A stretch of DNA of 5,142 nucleotides from contig JAOZLN010000193.1 of the NCBI GenBank assembly GCA_029934845.1, forward strand, positions 1 to 5,142. The letters run 5' to 3'. The position numbers and the translations under genes are program-made. Below, one piece after another: positions 1-5,142 of this stretch. Under the pieces are notes generated by a model that was given only the letters and a program-made list of their open reading frames with translations, did no database searches and was not told the origin of the DNA. The number at the start of each line of letters is the position of its first letter. Position 1 is the first letter of the stretch. This DNA comes from Candidatus Sabulitectum sp. GTDB taxonomy: Bacteria > Fermentibacterota > Fermentibacteria > Fermentibacterales > JCC-6.

Positions 1-523
1 TCTTATCAGGGTGCAGAAATTCTATAGGGTCTTCGATGGTTACAATATGAGATTCCCGGTTCTCGTTGATCTCGTTGATCATTGCAGCCAGAGTAGTTGA
101 CTTTCCACTACCGGTTGCACCTGTTACCAGAATAAGACCTCTGGGCTCTGAACATATTCTTTCAACAACATCAGGCAGACCCAGACTGCCCAGGTTCGGG
201 ATTTTAAAAGGGATCTTACGCATTACCATTGCAGGCGTTCCACGCTGATTAAAAATGTTAACCCTGAATCGGGCCTTACCTGCAAGGCTGTATGCCAGAT
301 CTACTTCGGTACCGCTTTTAAGAAGTTCTCGCTGGGTTTCATTTGTAATTTCACCTGTAATTTGAATAAGATGCTGGTTGGTGAAACTGGGAAAACCTGT
401 TGCATGCCTGATAACACCGGACTGCCTGATGATAGGCGGCGACCCCACTTTGAAGTGAATATCGCTTACCTGCTCATCAACAAGAGCCTCAAGAATAGTG
501 TCAATGGCCTTTTTCTGCCCCAT
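1..523 (-). CDS. pilT: Type IV pilus retraction ATPase PilT, N-terminal half (cut by window edge)
   Basis: PilT is the hexameric cytoplasmic ATPase that depolymerises type IV pili at the inner-membrane base and so powers pilus retraction and twitching. I translated the minus strand from ATG at 523 and get 174 codons before the window edge, about half of the usual 350 or so residues. Visible motifs are SDIHFKVGSPPIIRQSG at residues 20-36 (the PilT/PilU N-terminal PAS-like domain), the Walker A loop GATGSGKST at 135-143, and the Asp box IEDPIEF at 163-169. The Walker B and His box lie beyond the window. The short N-terminus before the SDIH motif separates it from PilB-type extension ATPases, which carry a longer N-terminal domain. 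The start overlaps the end of nadD by 23 bases and is preceded by a run of six G at 533-528, a plausible though non-classical ribosome binding site. PilU or another PilT paralogue cannot be excluded without the C-terminal half. Confidence 0.93.
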   Translation of the reverse strand, partial: MGQKKAIDTILEALVDEQVSDIHFKVGSPPIIRQSGVIRHATGFPSFTNQHLIQITGEITNETQRELLKSGTEVDLAYSLAGKARFRVNIFNQRGTPAMVMRKIPFKIPNLGSLGLPDVVERICSEPRGLILVTGATGSGKSTTLAAMINEINENRESHIVTIEDPIEFLHPDK

Positions 524-1085
524 ACAACCCCCCGCTTCTTATATAAGATTCTACACTCTCCGGCACAAGGTAGGAAATGCTTCTGCCTTCAAGAACACGC
601 TTCCTGAGATCGGAGGACGATATCCAGATACCCGGGAAGGCGAAAAGGGTCACTTTCTTCATTATATCCGGGTTTACGGAAGAAAGATCTGTTCCGGGTC
701 TTGTTCCAACCACAACATCTGCAAGTTCGAGAACTCGCATTGGTTGCTTCCAGGTGTGTATTTCCTGAAGACTGTCCATTCCAATAATAAAACAAGGTTT
801 AAAATCAACTGACGAAACTCGCTCAAGCATATCCACAGTGTACGAAGGGAAGCCCCTGGAGTCTAGATCCGCCACCTGAAAACGCTGGTTATCTTCAACT
901 GCAAGCTCGAGCATGTGCAAACGATGACTGAAGTCTGTAACGAATCGATTATTCTTATGCGGAGGGTTTCTGGAAGGAATGAAGAATACCTTTTCCAGTG
1001 AGTACTGTTCAAGAGCTTCCTGAGCAAGCATCAGATGCCCCAGATGAGGCGGGTCAAAGGTTCCTCCAATAAAACCCTGCTTCAC
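501..1085 (-). CDS. nadD: Nicotinate-nucleotide adenylyltransferase NadD
   Basis: NadD transfers AMP from ATP to nicotinate mononucleotide, giving deamido-NAD in the cytosolic NAD synthesis pathway. The 194-residue product has the nucleotidyltransferase signature GGTFDPPHLGH at residues 7-17 (HxGH-type motif H14-L-G-H17), the substrate-loop motif FIPSRNPPHK at 35-44, SYTVDML at 81-87, GMDSL at 102-106, GTRPG later on, and the C-terminal ISSSDLRKR at 155-163 followed by YLVPESVESYI. The family usually has ISST with IR; here the fourth position is Ser and the next hydrophobic one Leu, both conservative. Length is normal. The start is GTG at 1085, overlapping the TGA stop of the BamD-like gene as GTGA. 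No strong ribosome binding site is visible in front, so translation probably depends on coupling to the upstream gene. Its 3' end overlaps pilT. The common neighbour rsfS is not found beside it here. Confidence 0.97.
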   Translation of the reverse strand: MKQGFIGGTFDPPHLGHLMLAQEALEQYSLEKVFFIPSRNPPHKNNRFVTDFSHRLHMLELAVEDNQRFQVADLDSRGFPSYTVDMLERVSSVDFKPCFIIGMDSLQEIHTWKQPMRVLELADVVVGTRPGTDLSSVNPDIMKKVTLFAFPGIWISSSDLRKRVLEGRSISYLVPESVESYIRSGGLYGAEKGH

Positions 1086-1822
1086 TGCGTATCCCGAAGG
1101 CCTCGAATGGCTTCTTCTTCCTCGTCCTGGGTGAGGTCACAGGTATCCATAGCGCGATTGTAATAGGTCTGGGCTGAATACCGGTTGTCTATGGATCTGT
1201 AAAGATCTCCCATTGCTATAAGTACAGCACCACGGCATGATGTATCACCGTAACTGTCCATGGCATCCCTCAGATAAAGAAGTGCTGCGTCTGTGTCGTG
1301 CCTGCGTATGTAGAATTTCCCTATGAACAGTGCTCTTAAAGCAAGGTGATCGTTAATCTGAACAAAAAGCTCATCTGCTGATTGAATAAGCTGTGAGGCT
1401 GAATAGACCTCCAGAAAACGGATGATCTCTTCGCGGGCTCTTATAACCTGCGTCTGGTCTCTTCTGTAATCTCTTCTTTGCATCCACATCGTTTCAGCAA
1501 GAGCAAACTGAGCGTCATCCGCCCACGCTCCTCTGGGAAACTCATTCACAACTCTGTAGAAAAAGAATTCCGCATCGGCCCAGAGCTTCTGATTCCGGTC
1601 GGCCATACCACTTCGGTAAAGAAAAAGATCAGTTTCCATATCCCCGGGGTAACGAAACATTAGCTCTGTGTAAAGAAACGATGCCGAGGTCCACTTGCCC
1701 TGCTGAAAATTCAGATCAGCAAGCTCAATGATCTGTTCTCTGTCCATGCCTGTGGTGGAAGGAAATGAACCACATCCAGCAAGGAAAACCAATAGAACTA
1801 CAATTACTACATACTTAATCAT
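1082..1822 (-). CDS. bamD: BamD-like outer-membrane assembly lipoprotein (TPR)
   Basis: BamD is the essential TPR lipoprotein of the BAM complex, facing the periplasm and helping BamA insert beta-barrel proteins into the outer membrane. The 246-residue product starts with a short signal peptide, hydrophobic at residues 4-15, with lipobox LAGC (C17 would be lipidated; Gly at +2 has no inner-membrane retention Asp). TPR-like helices follow: residues 28-60 with RYP at 57-59, 65-97 with EFP at 94-96, and 98-145 with the loop RRDYRRDQTQVIRA at 116-129 followed by an amphipathic helix and YSAS. That loop-and-helix layout matches the DRDQ-type region of BamD. The rest forms further helices (FYIRRHDTDAALLYLRDAMDSY, split here as FYIRRHDTDAALL and YLRDAMDSY) that align in order with the C-terminal repeats of BamD. 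The tail is acidic (DEEEEA). ATG at 1822 follows AAGAGG with a 5-base spacer. A different TPR lipoprotein such as a CpoB-like protein remains possible because sequence similarity is low. Confidence 0.78.
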   Translation of the reverse strand: MIKYVVIVVLLVFLAGCGSFPSTTGMDREQIIELADLNFQQGKWTSASFLYTELMFRYPGDMETDLFLYRSGMADRNQKLWADAEFFFYRVVNEFPRGAWADDAQFALAETMWMQRRDYRRDQTQVIRAREEIIRFLEVYSASQLIQSADELFVQINDHLALRALFIGKFYIRRHDTDAALLYLRDAMDSYGDTSCRGAVLIAMGDLYRSIDNRYSAQTYYNRAMDTCDLTQDEEEEAIRGLRDTQ

Positions 1823-1837
1823 GACAACCTCTTGTAT
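1823..1837 (-). promoter_or_regulatory. Ribosome binding site of the BamD-like gene
   Basis: The 15 bases between the TAA stop of the upstream lipoprotein gene and ATG at 1822 read ATACAAGAGGTTGTC on the minus strand. AAGAGG lies 5 bases before the ATG. This supports the ATG at 1822 and leaves no room for a separate promoter in the gap, so the two lipoprotein genes are likely co-transcribed. Confidence 0.6.
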
Positions 1838-2839
1838 TTATGGTGTTGCAATATATCTTAGTGAATCTCTTCGTGCCGCAGCATCCATTGCCGCATATGA
1901 GCTTAAACCCGGAGCGACCTGACATGCTCGATTGTACCAGGAAAGTGCATCAACAGGGTTCCCTGAAAGCTCTGCCATTATGCCCAGTTGAAGTGCCGCC
2001 TGAACTCTAACGCCGGTGAAACTTGAATTCCAGACCTCTAAAAGTCTTTCCCTGGCCATTACGACATCTCCCTGAGATATATCCTGTTCTGCCAGAAGAA
2101 TAAGAATCTCCATTCGCTGCTGTCTGCCGGATGAGTCAAGAAGATTCATTCGATCAAGCTCGGTTAGAACAGCTAGTTCATCCTCTTCACGATCTTCTGT
2201 GAACTGAAGCAAACCGGCTCTTGCAAAAAGCATTTCGCCTCTAAGATCAGTTCTGACAAGTGGAATTCTGTCCAGCTCTACTATATGAAGTTCTGCCGCA
2301 TACCTTAAAATGCTGTCCTCTGCTATGGTTCCGATCAAAGAATCATCGATTGTTATCACAGATGCCAGATGAACAGAAGCATATCTGCCCCTGAGAAGCC
2401 ATTCTTCCTCAAAGACCTGACTAAGGTCAGGTGCAACAGCAATGGCTCTTCCAAAAGCATCGTAAGCCTGAAGAGAGTCGTTGTCTCGAACCATTTCCCA
2501 CCCTAGCCTTCGCCATAAATGCCCTATTGAAAGTGAATCGCACTGACCGGGATTAAGGGAAAGAAAGTCCAGAGCGGTTTTCGCCCTTTGTCTGTAGTTA
2601 CGATTTCTTTCCGCCTGACTTGCGAGAACAGCAGTTTCCGCAAGTCTGTACTGCAGCTCCCAGTCGTACTCGTCAACCTGATTACCCAGATCTTCGTACA
2701 AAGAAAGAGCCTGGGAATATCTGCCTGCGCTGAAAAGAACATCGGCCTGATCGAGTATGTCCTCCTCTGCGCTTCCAGCCCCGCAACCTGACGAAAAAAG
2801 AATAAAAATTACAAACGCCGGGTAAAGATAATGCTGCAC
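1838..2839 (-). CDS. Predicted lipoprotein with TPR-like helical repeats, function unknown
   Basis: I do not recognise a named family. From GTG at 2839 the product is 333 residues. It opens with a hydrophobic stretch (residues 5-16) ending in FSSGC, so Cys19 is a probable lipidation site, although Ser at -3 is a weak lipobox. The rest is almost entirely helical. A clear TPR-like unit sits at about residues 27-60 (ADVLFSAGRYSQALSLYEDL), another in the middle (LQAYDAFGRAIAVAPDL), and a third near the C-terminus at about 279-312 (ELSGNPVDALSWYNRACQVAP). It probably acts as a periplasmic or outer-membrane scaffold. Two starts are possible. TTG at 2878 adds 13 residues including an Arg but overlaps the upstream gene by 32 bases and sits 12 bases from its GGGAG. 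GTG at 2839 has AGG six bases before it and lies 7 bases past the upstream stop, so I prefer it. The gene is directly upstream of the BamD-like gene, suggesting a shared envelope role, which is inference. Confidence 0.75.
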   Translation of the reverse strand: MQHYLYPAFVIFILFSSGCGAGSAEEDILDQADVLFSAGRYSQALSLYEDLGNQVDEYDWELQYRLAETAVLASQAERNRNYRQRAKTALDFLSLNPGQCDSLSIGHLWRRLGWEMVRDNDSLQAYDAFGRAIAVAPDLSQVFEEEWLLRGRYASVHLASVITIDDSLIGTIAEDSILRYAAELHIVELDRIPLVRTDLRGEMLFARAGLLQFTEDREEDELAVLTELDRMNLLDSSGRQQRMEILILLAEQDISQGDVVMARERLLEVWNSSFTGVRVQAALQLGIMAELSGNPVDALSWYNRACQVAPGLSSYAAMDAAARRDSLRYIATP

Positions 2840-2846
2840 AGGAAAC

Positions 2847-3425
2847 CTAATTCCTGCTGGAGTAGAAAAGGTAAACAAGTGCGGTTACAACTCCCGTAAC
2901 AACGAGAGGTTCAAGTATGTTCCCGCTTTCCTCGTCTGACACTTCACCGTTGGCCCACTTTTCCGTTGAGCTTTCAGCAACAACAACATCTGAAACAGAA
3001 ATCACATTTTCGATTACTGAACCCTCGCGGGCAGTAAGCACCACATTCCCATCGAAATCGACAAGAGTTGCAGCTATCTCACAACTGGCAAGCCTGGGGA
3101 TCTGCTTTCCTCCCAGTAACCAGCTTCTTCTTGTCTGGGCATAGGTTACGCCAAGTTCCATCGGTCTAAGATTCAGCATCCAACCATCTTCACTTCTGGT
3201 TGTGTATACTGTAACTCCTGCGCGACTTAATGCTTCTGTGGCGATCTGCTCAATAAGCCAACCACCTTCATGTTCTCCTTGAATATTCAAGGAAACGGAT
3301 TCAAGACCATTAGCTGATACCTGTTCCGCAACAGGCTCAAGTGCATTCAAAACAACCGTCTCGAGCATATCCAGATTTGTTGGCGATCCTGTTATTACAA
3401 GGCCGAGGAGGAAAACTGTCATCAT
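2847..3425 (-). CDS. Unrecognised envelope protein with signal-like N-terminus and C-terminal membrane segment
   Basis: I do not recognise this 192-residue protein. Residues 1-14 are hydrophobic (MMTVFLLGLVITGS) and look like a short signal peptide, though no basic residue precedes the core. A soluble part follows, with an amphipathic helix at about 55-70 (GWLIEQIATEALSRAG), then strand-like stretches at 82-95 and 115-132. Between them is a basic, aromatic loop RRSWLLGGKQIPR at 99-111, and Cys115 is the only cysteine. Residues 171-188 (LEPLVVTGVVTALVYLFY) form a likely membrane segment, ending in SSRN. The helix-then-strands layout loosely recalls small periplasmic alpha/beta domains such as those of LptE or CsgG-type proteins, but no diagnostic motif is present. 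The start is ATG at 3425 with GGAA five bases before it; a second ATG at 3422 is also possible. The TAG stop lies 7 bases before the proposed start of the lipoprotein gene, so the two are probably one transcript. Confidence 0.85.
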   Translation of the reverse strand: MMTVFLLGLVITGSPTNLDMLETVVLNALEPVAEQVSANGLESVSLNIQGEHEGGWLIEQIATEALSRAGVTVYTTRSEDGWMLNLRPMELGVTYAQTRRSWLLGGKQIPRLASCEIAATLVDFDGNVVLTAREGSVIENVISVSDVVVAESSTEKWANGEVSDEESGNILEPLVVTGVVTALVYLFYSSRN

Positions 3426-3483
3426 TTTTGTTCCGTTCTTTCTCTATTGGTGTAAGTCGATTCTTTCAACCCTGATTATATCA
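3426..3483 (-). promoter_or_regulatory. Gap after rimO with a possible -10 element
   Basis: This 58-base gap is the second largest in the window. On the minus strand a perfect TATAAT hexamer lies at 3480-3475, immediately after the TAA TGA double stop of rimO, about 50 bases before the ATG at 3425. No good -35 hexamer is present at 16-18 bases upstream, within the end of rimO. A very weak stem with a G-U pair (GTTGA against TCGAC, loop AAGAA) follows, without a T run, so no intrinsic terminator is supported. The hexamer may start a separate transcript for the five downstream genes, or be chance in AT-rich sequence. Confidence 0.3.
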
Positions 3484-4740
3484 TTAGTTAACAAGCTCTG
3501 CCATAAGAACAGCACCTGAAGATTCAATAACCCTTGCCTTCACAATTGTTCCGGGAGTTACTGCTTCTGTAAATGTTACAACAGCATCCACCTCTGGAGC
3601 ATCCCACACTGTATGTCCGGAATGTATGTCATCAACAAGCACTGGAATTTCTCTGCCCTGCAATCGCTGATCCCAATTGGCATAAAGGGAATCTCCAACT
3701 GCCGAAAGAGATGCCAGCCGCCTGGAAGCTGTAGAATCATCCACAGCATCTCCCCTCTCTACAGCCCTTGCATACTCAAGTGTTCCCTCTTCCGGATACC
3801 AGCTGAATGCTGCTATGTGTCTGCCGGAATCATACCTGCCAAGAAAATTTCTTAACGCAATAAAATCAGACTCGGTTTCACCTGGATAGCCTGTTATTAC
3901 AGTATACCTTACGGCGATCTCAACTGGCGATCTGTCCAGTTCTTCCATTATTTTTTCAATAGTTTCAACACCGTGTCGCCGCCCCATGCGTTTAAGAATT
4001 GAATCACTGGCATGCTGAACAGGCATATCAATGTAAGGAACTACATTGCTGAATCTGCTGAAAATATCAATCAATCGGTGAGGGAAATGAAGAGGATGCA
4101 GATAGTAGAGTCTAAACCATATGGAAGGATGTCTTGCTGCCAGTGTTTCAGTAAGAGATGCCAGATCGGTACCGTCCTGAAGCCAGTTACCACTGTCCTG
4201 GGCAACAAGCCCTATCTCTTTGGCACCCTGCTGAACAAGAAGATCAGATTCTCTCAGAATGGTATCCATTCTTTGCGGAACAAACTTTCCACGGATGGCA
4301 GGAATGGTGCAGTATGCGCAATTGTTGCTGCAACCGTTGGCAATTCTCAGATACCTGTAGCTTCCGCTGCCGATAACCCCGGCAGGGCCATCGAACACCG
4401 CACCGAGCCATGAGGAAAGTTTCCTCCAGTCTCCGGGACCTATAACAAGGTCAATATCCTCTAAGCCTCCGCTTCCGTCATCACTGTACCTTCCAGGAAG
4501 ACACCCGGCAAGAACCACCTTTCTGGTCAGGTCAGCGCTTTTCCATCTTAATATGTCTGATAGGTAATCAAGTGATTCTTCCGTAGCCGGTGCTATGAAA
4601 GCGCAGGTATTGAGTATTATCATATCTGATCGATCAGCTTCTTCGCTGTATTTCCAGCCGGCACTGTTCATTACCCAGGCGAATCGCTCGGAATCAACTT
4701 TGTTCTTGGGGCAACCCAACGATACTACATGGTACTTCAA
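3484..4740 (-). CDS. rimO: Ribosomal protein S12 (aspartate C3) methylthiotransferase RimO
   Basis: RimO is a radical-SAM enzyme with two iron-sulfur clusters that adds a methylthio group to a conserved Asp of ribosomal protein S12. The 418-residue product is close to the family's usual 430-440. The N-terminal domain has SLGCPKNKVDSE at 7-18, NTCAFI at 44-49 and GCLPGRY at 79-85, giving cluster ligands C10, C46 and C80. The radical-SAM motif is C137-x3-C141-x2-C144 inside YLRIANGCSNNCAYCTIPAI, followed by RGKF at 150-153. YYLHP (212-216) and IDMPVQHASD (from 237) follow, then a C-terminal TRAM domain at about 360-418 with DAPEVDAVV. SLGCPKN, IPxIRGKF and DAPEVD point to RimO rather than the tRNA enzyme MiaB. 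The start is TTG at 4740: an in-frame TAA directly precedes it, AGGAG lies six bases upstream, and any later ATG would remove the first cluster ligand. The gene ends in a TAA TGA double stop. The motif AQDSGNW at 180-186 departs from the usual AQDTTxYG. Confidence 0.97.
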   Translation of the reverse strand: MKYHVVSLGCPKNKVDSERFAWVMNSAGWKYSEEADRSDMIILNTCAFIAPATEESLDYLSDILRWKSADLTRKVVLAGCLPGRYSDDGSGGLEDIDLVIGPGDWRKLSSWLGAVFDGPAGVIGSGSYRYLRIANGCSNNCAYCTIPAIRGKFVPQRMDTILRESDLLVQQGAKEIGLVAQDSGNWLQDGTDLASLTETLAARHPSIWFRLYYLHPLHFPHRLIDIFSRFSNVVPYIDMPVQHASDSILKRMGRRHGVETIEKIMEELDRSPVEIAVRYTVITGYPGETESDFIALRNFLGRYDSGRHIAAFSWYPEEGTLEYARAVERGDAVDDSTASRRLASLSAVGDSLYANWDQRLQGREIPVLVDDIHSGHTVWDAPEVDAVVTFTEAVTPGTIVKARVIESSGAVLMAELVN

Positions 4741-4751
4741 TTAAAACTCCT
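4741..4751 (-). promoter_or_regulatory. Ribosome binding site that fixes the TTG start of rimO
   Basis: AGGAG at 4751-4747 on the minus strand, within TTAGGAG, is followed by a 6-base spacer TTTTAA and then TTG at 4740. The last three spacer bases are an in-frame TAA, so no earlier start is possible in this frame. This is the clearest Shine-Dalgarno site in the window. Confidence 0.85.
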
Positions 4752-4759
4752 AATTGGTT

Positions 4760-4787
4760 CCAGTATTTGCCTATAGCAAGCCACTGG
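4760..4787 (-). other. Imperfect inverted repeat between the exported-protein gene and rimO
   Basis: In the 64-base gap before rimO, CCAGT at 4787-4783 can pair with ACTGG at 4764-4760 on the minus strand, and an inner TTGC/GCAA stem closes a TATAG loop, with an unequal internal loop (GGC against AT) between the stems. No run of T follows on the minus strand, so it is not a standard intrinsic terminator. It ends 8 bases before the AGGAG of rimO. It could be a weak terminator or stabiliser for the upstream gene, a leader structure for rimO, or chance. No convincing promoter is visible in the rest of the gap. Confidence 0.35.
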
Positions 4788-4804
4788 TTTACTACCCTCA
4801 ACTC

Positions 4805-5142
4805 TTACAGTGTTCCAGCATCAATAACACTGTACCCTGCAATATCGGGTATTGAAAAAATATCGGGGACAATACTGCCATCCTGAATATCTGAAATACT
4901 CCAGGATGTGGAATTTCCGTTTACATCCGTTGTTGAAAAGAGGAACGGAAGTGAATCTGAAACAGTGTATCCAGCTGTTATCTGCGAGATCCCGCCCTGG
5001 AATACTCCGGAGGCGGTTACTGTAATGCTGTCCCCGTTTGAATTAGAAACAACAGTGCAGTCGTTTTGTGAAATGGAGGCCAGCAGGTGAAGAAAACCGG
5101 TGGGTGATCCGGCATAAACCCGGATCTCAGAAAAAACAGGGT
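4805..5142 (-). CDS. C-terminal part of an exported-looking beta-rich protein, function unknown
   Basis: I translated the minus strand from the window edge to TAA at 4807-4805 and obtain 111 residues with no internal stop; the gene begins outside the window. The stretch is rich in Ser, Thr, Gly, Asn and Asp, with alternating hydrophobic residues (for example DSITVTASGVFQGGISQIT) and hardly any Lys or Arg, one Arg in 111. This composition is typical of secreted or surface beta-sandwich domains, and no enzyme motif is visible. The C-terminus (DIAGYSVIDAGTL) does not resemble a type IX sorting domain or an LPXTG anchor, and it has no membrane segment. One Cys is present at about residue 28 of the visible part. 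Whether it is transcribed with rimO is unclear, because a 64-base gap with a hairpin separates them. Evidence that it is a real gene is the open frame to the edge, the strand shared with all neighbours, and the consistent protein-like pattern. Confidence 0.75.
   Translation of the reverse strand, partial: PVFSEIRVYAGSPTGFLHLLASISQNDCTVVSNSNGDSITVTASGVFQGGISQITAGYTVSDSLPFLFSTTDVNGNSTSWSISDIQDGSIVPDIFSIPDIAGYSVIDAGTL

Noticed and set aside
62..79. Nine-base tandem repeat (CTCGTTGAT twice) inside pilT
   Set aside because: It encodes Ile-Asn-Glu twice at residues 149-154, where PilT proteins have a segment of the same length, so it is not an insertion or a functional repeat array.
1..523. Reading the first gene as PilB (extension ATPase) or a type II secretion GspE
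   Set aside because: Only about 20 residues precede the SDIHFKVGSPP motif, while PilB and GspE have a long extra N-terminal domain; the sequence around Walker A also follows PilT.
362..812. Open frames on the plus strand opposite nadD and pilT
   Set aside because: They lie antisense to genes with clear family motifs, and their translations show no recognisable domain or protein-like pattern. Other plus-strand frames (66-248, 1478-1663, 1728-1922, 2588-2791, 2917-3144, 3613-3855, 4012-4413, 4908-5090) were dropped for the same reason.
3484..4740. Reading the radical-SAM gene as MiaB (tRNA methylthiotransferase)
   Set aside because: SLGCPKNKVDSE, IPAIRGKF and the DAPEVD segment of the TRAM domain are RimO features.
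4770..4805. Possible sigma-70 promoter before rimO (TTGAGG with a TATAGG)
   Set aside because: The spacing is about 20 bases, both hexamers are poor, and the TATAGG lies in the loop of the inverted repeat.
1..5142. A novel defence, mobile or CRISPR-type system
   Set aside because: No direct-repeat array, transposase, integrase, toxin-antitoxin pair or defence-like domain is visible; the genes are housekeeping and envelope functions on one strand with even composition.

Overview
The window reads as ordinary chromosomal DNA from a diderm (Gram-negative-type) bacterium. The support is a BamD-like outer-membrane assembly lipoprotein, a second lipoprotein with TPR-like helices, and a type IV pilus retraction ATPase. 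G+C is roughly in the mid-40s percent by eye. No phylum can be fixed from this sequence. The mix of a divergent BamD, a secreted beta-rich protein and pilus genes would fit an FCB-type or related candidate phylum, but that is a guess.

All seven genes lie on the minus strand, so transcription runs from high to low coordinates. In that order: the C-terminal end of an exported-looking Ser/Thr/Gly/Asp-rich protein of unknown function (5142-4805, cut by the window edge); a 64-base gap with an imperfect hairpin and a strong ribosome binding site; rimO, the ribosomal protein S12 methylthiotransferase (4740-3484, TTG start); a 58-base gap with a TATAAT hexamer; an unrecognised 192-residue envelope protein with an N-terminal signal-like segment and a C-terminal membrane segment (3425-2847); a lipoprotein with TPR-like helices (stop at 1838, start probably GTG at 2839); a BamD-like lipoprotein (1822-1082); nadD (1085-501, GTG start); and the first half of pilT (523 to the window edge).

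From 3425 downward the genes are separated by at most 15 bases or overlap: the tag stop is 7 bases from the proposed GTG, the next gap is 15 bases, then come a 4-base GTGA overlap and a 23-base overlap. This looks like one operon with translational coupling. It joins cell-envelope functions (unknown bitopic protein, two lipoproteins, pilus motor) with one housekeeping enzyme of NAD synthesis. rimO may be part of the same transcript or may end before a new promoter.

No CRISPR array, mobile element, RNA gene or defence-like system was found. The most interesting items are the unrecognised 192-residue protein and its link to two tandem lipoproteins. Coding density is very high, and the only gaps are the two short ones described.
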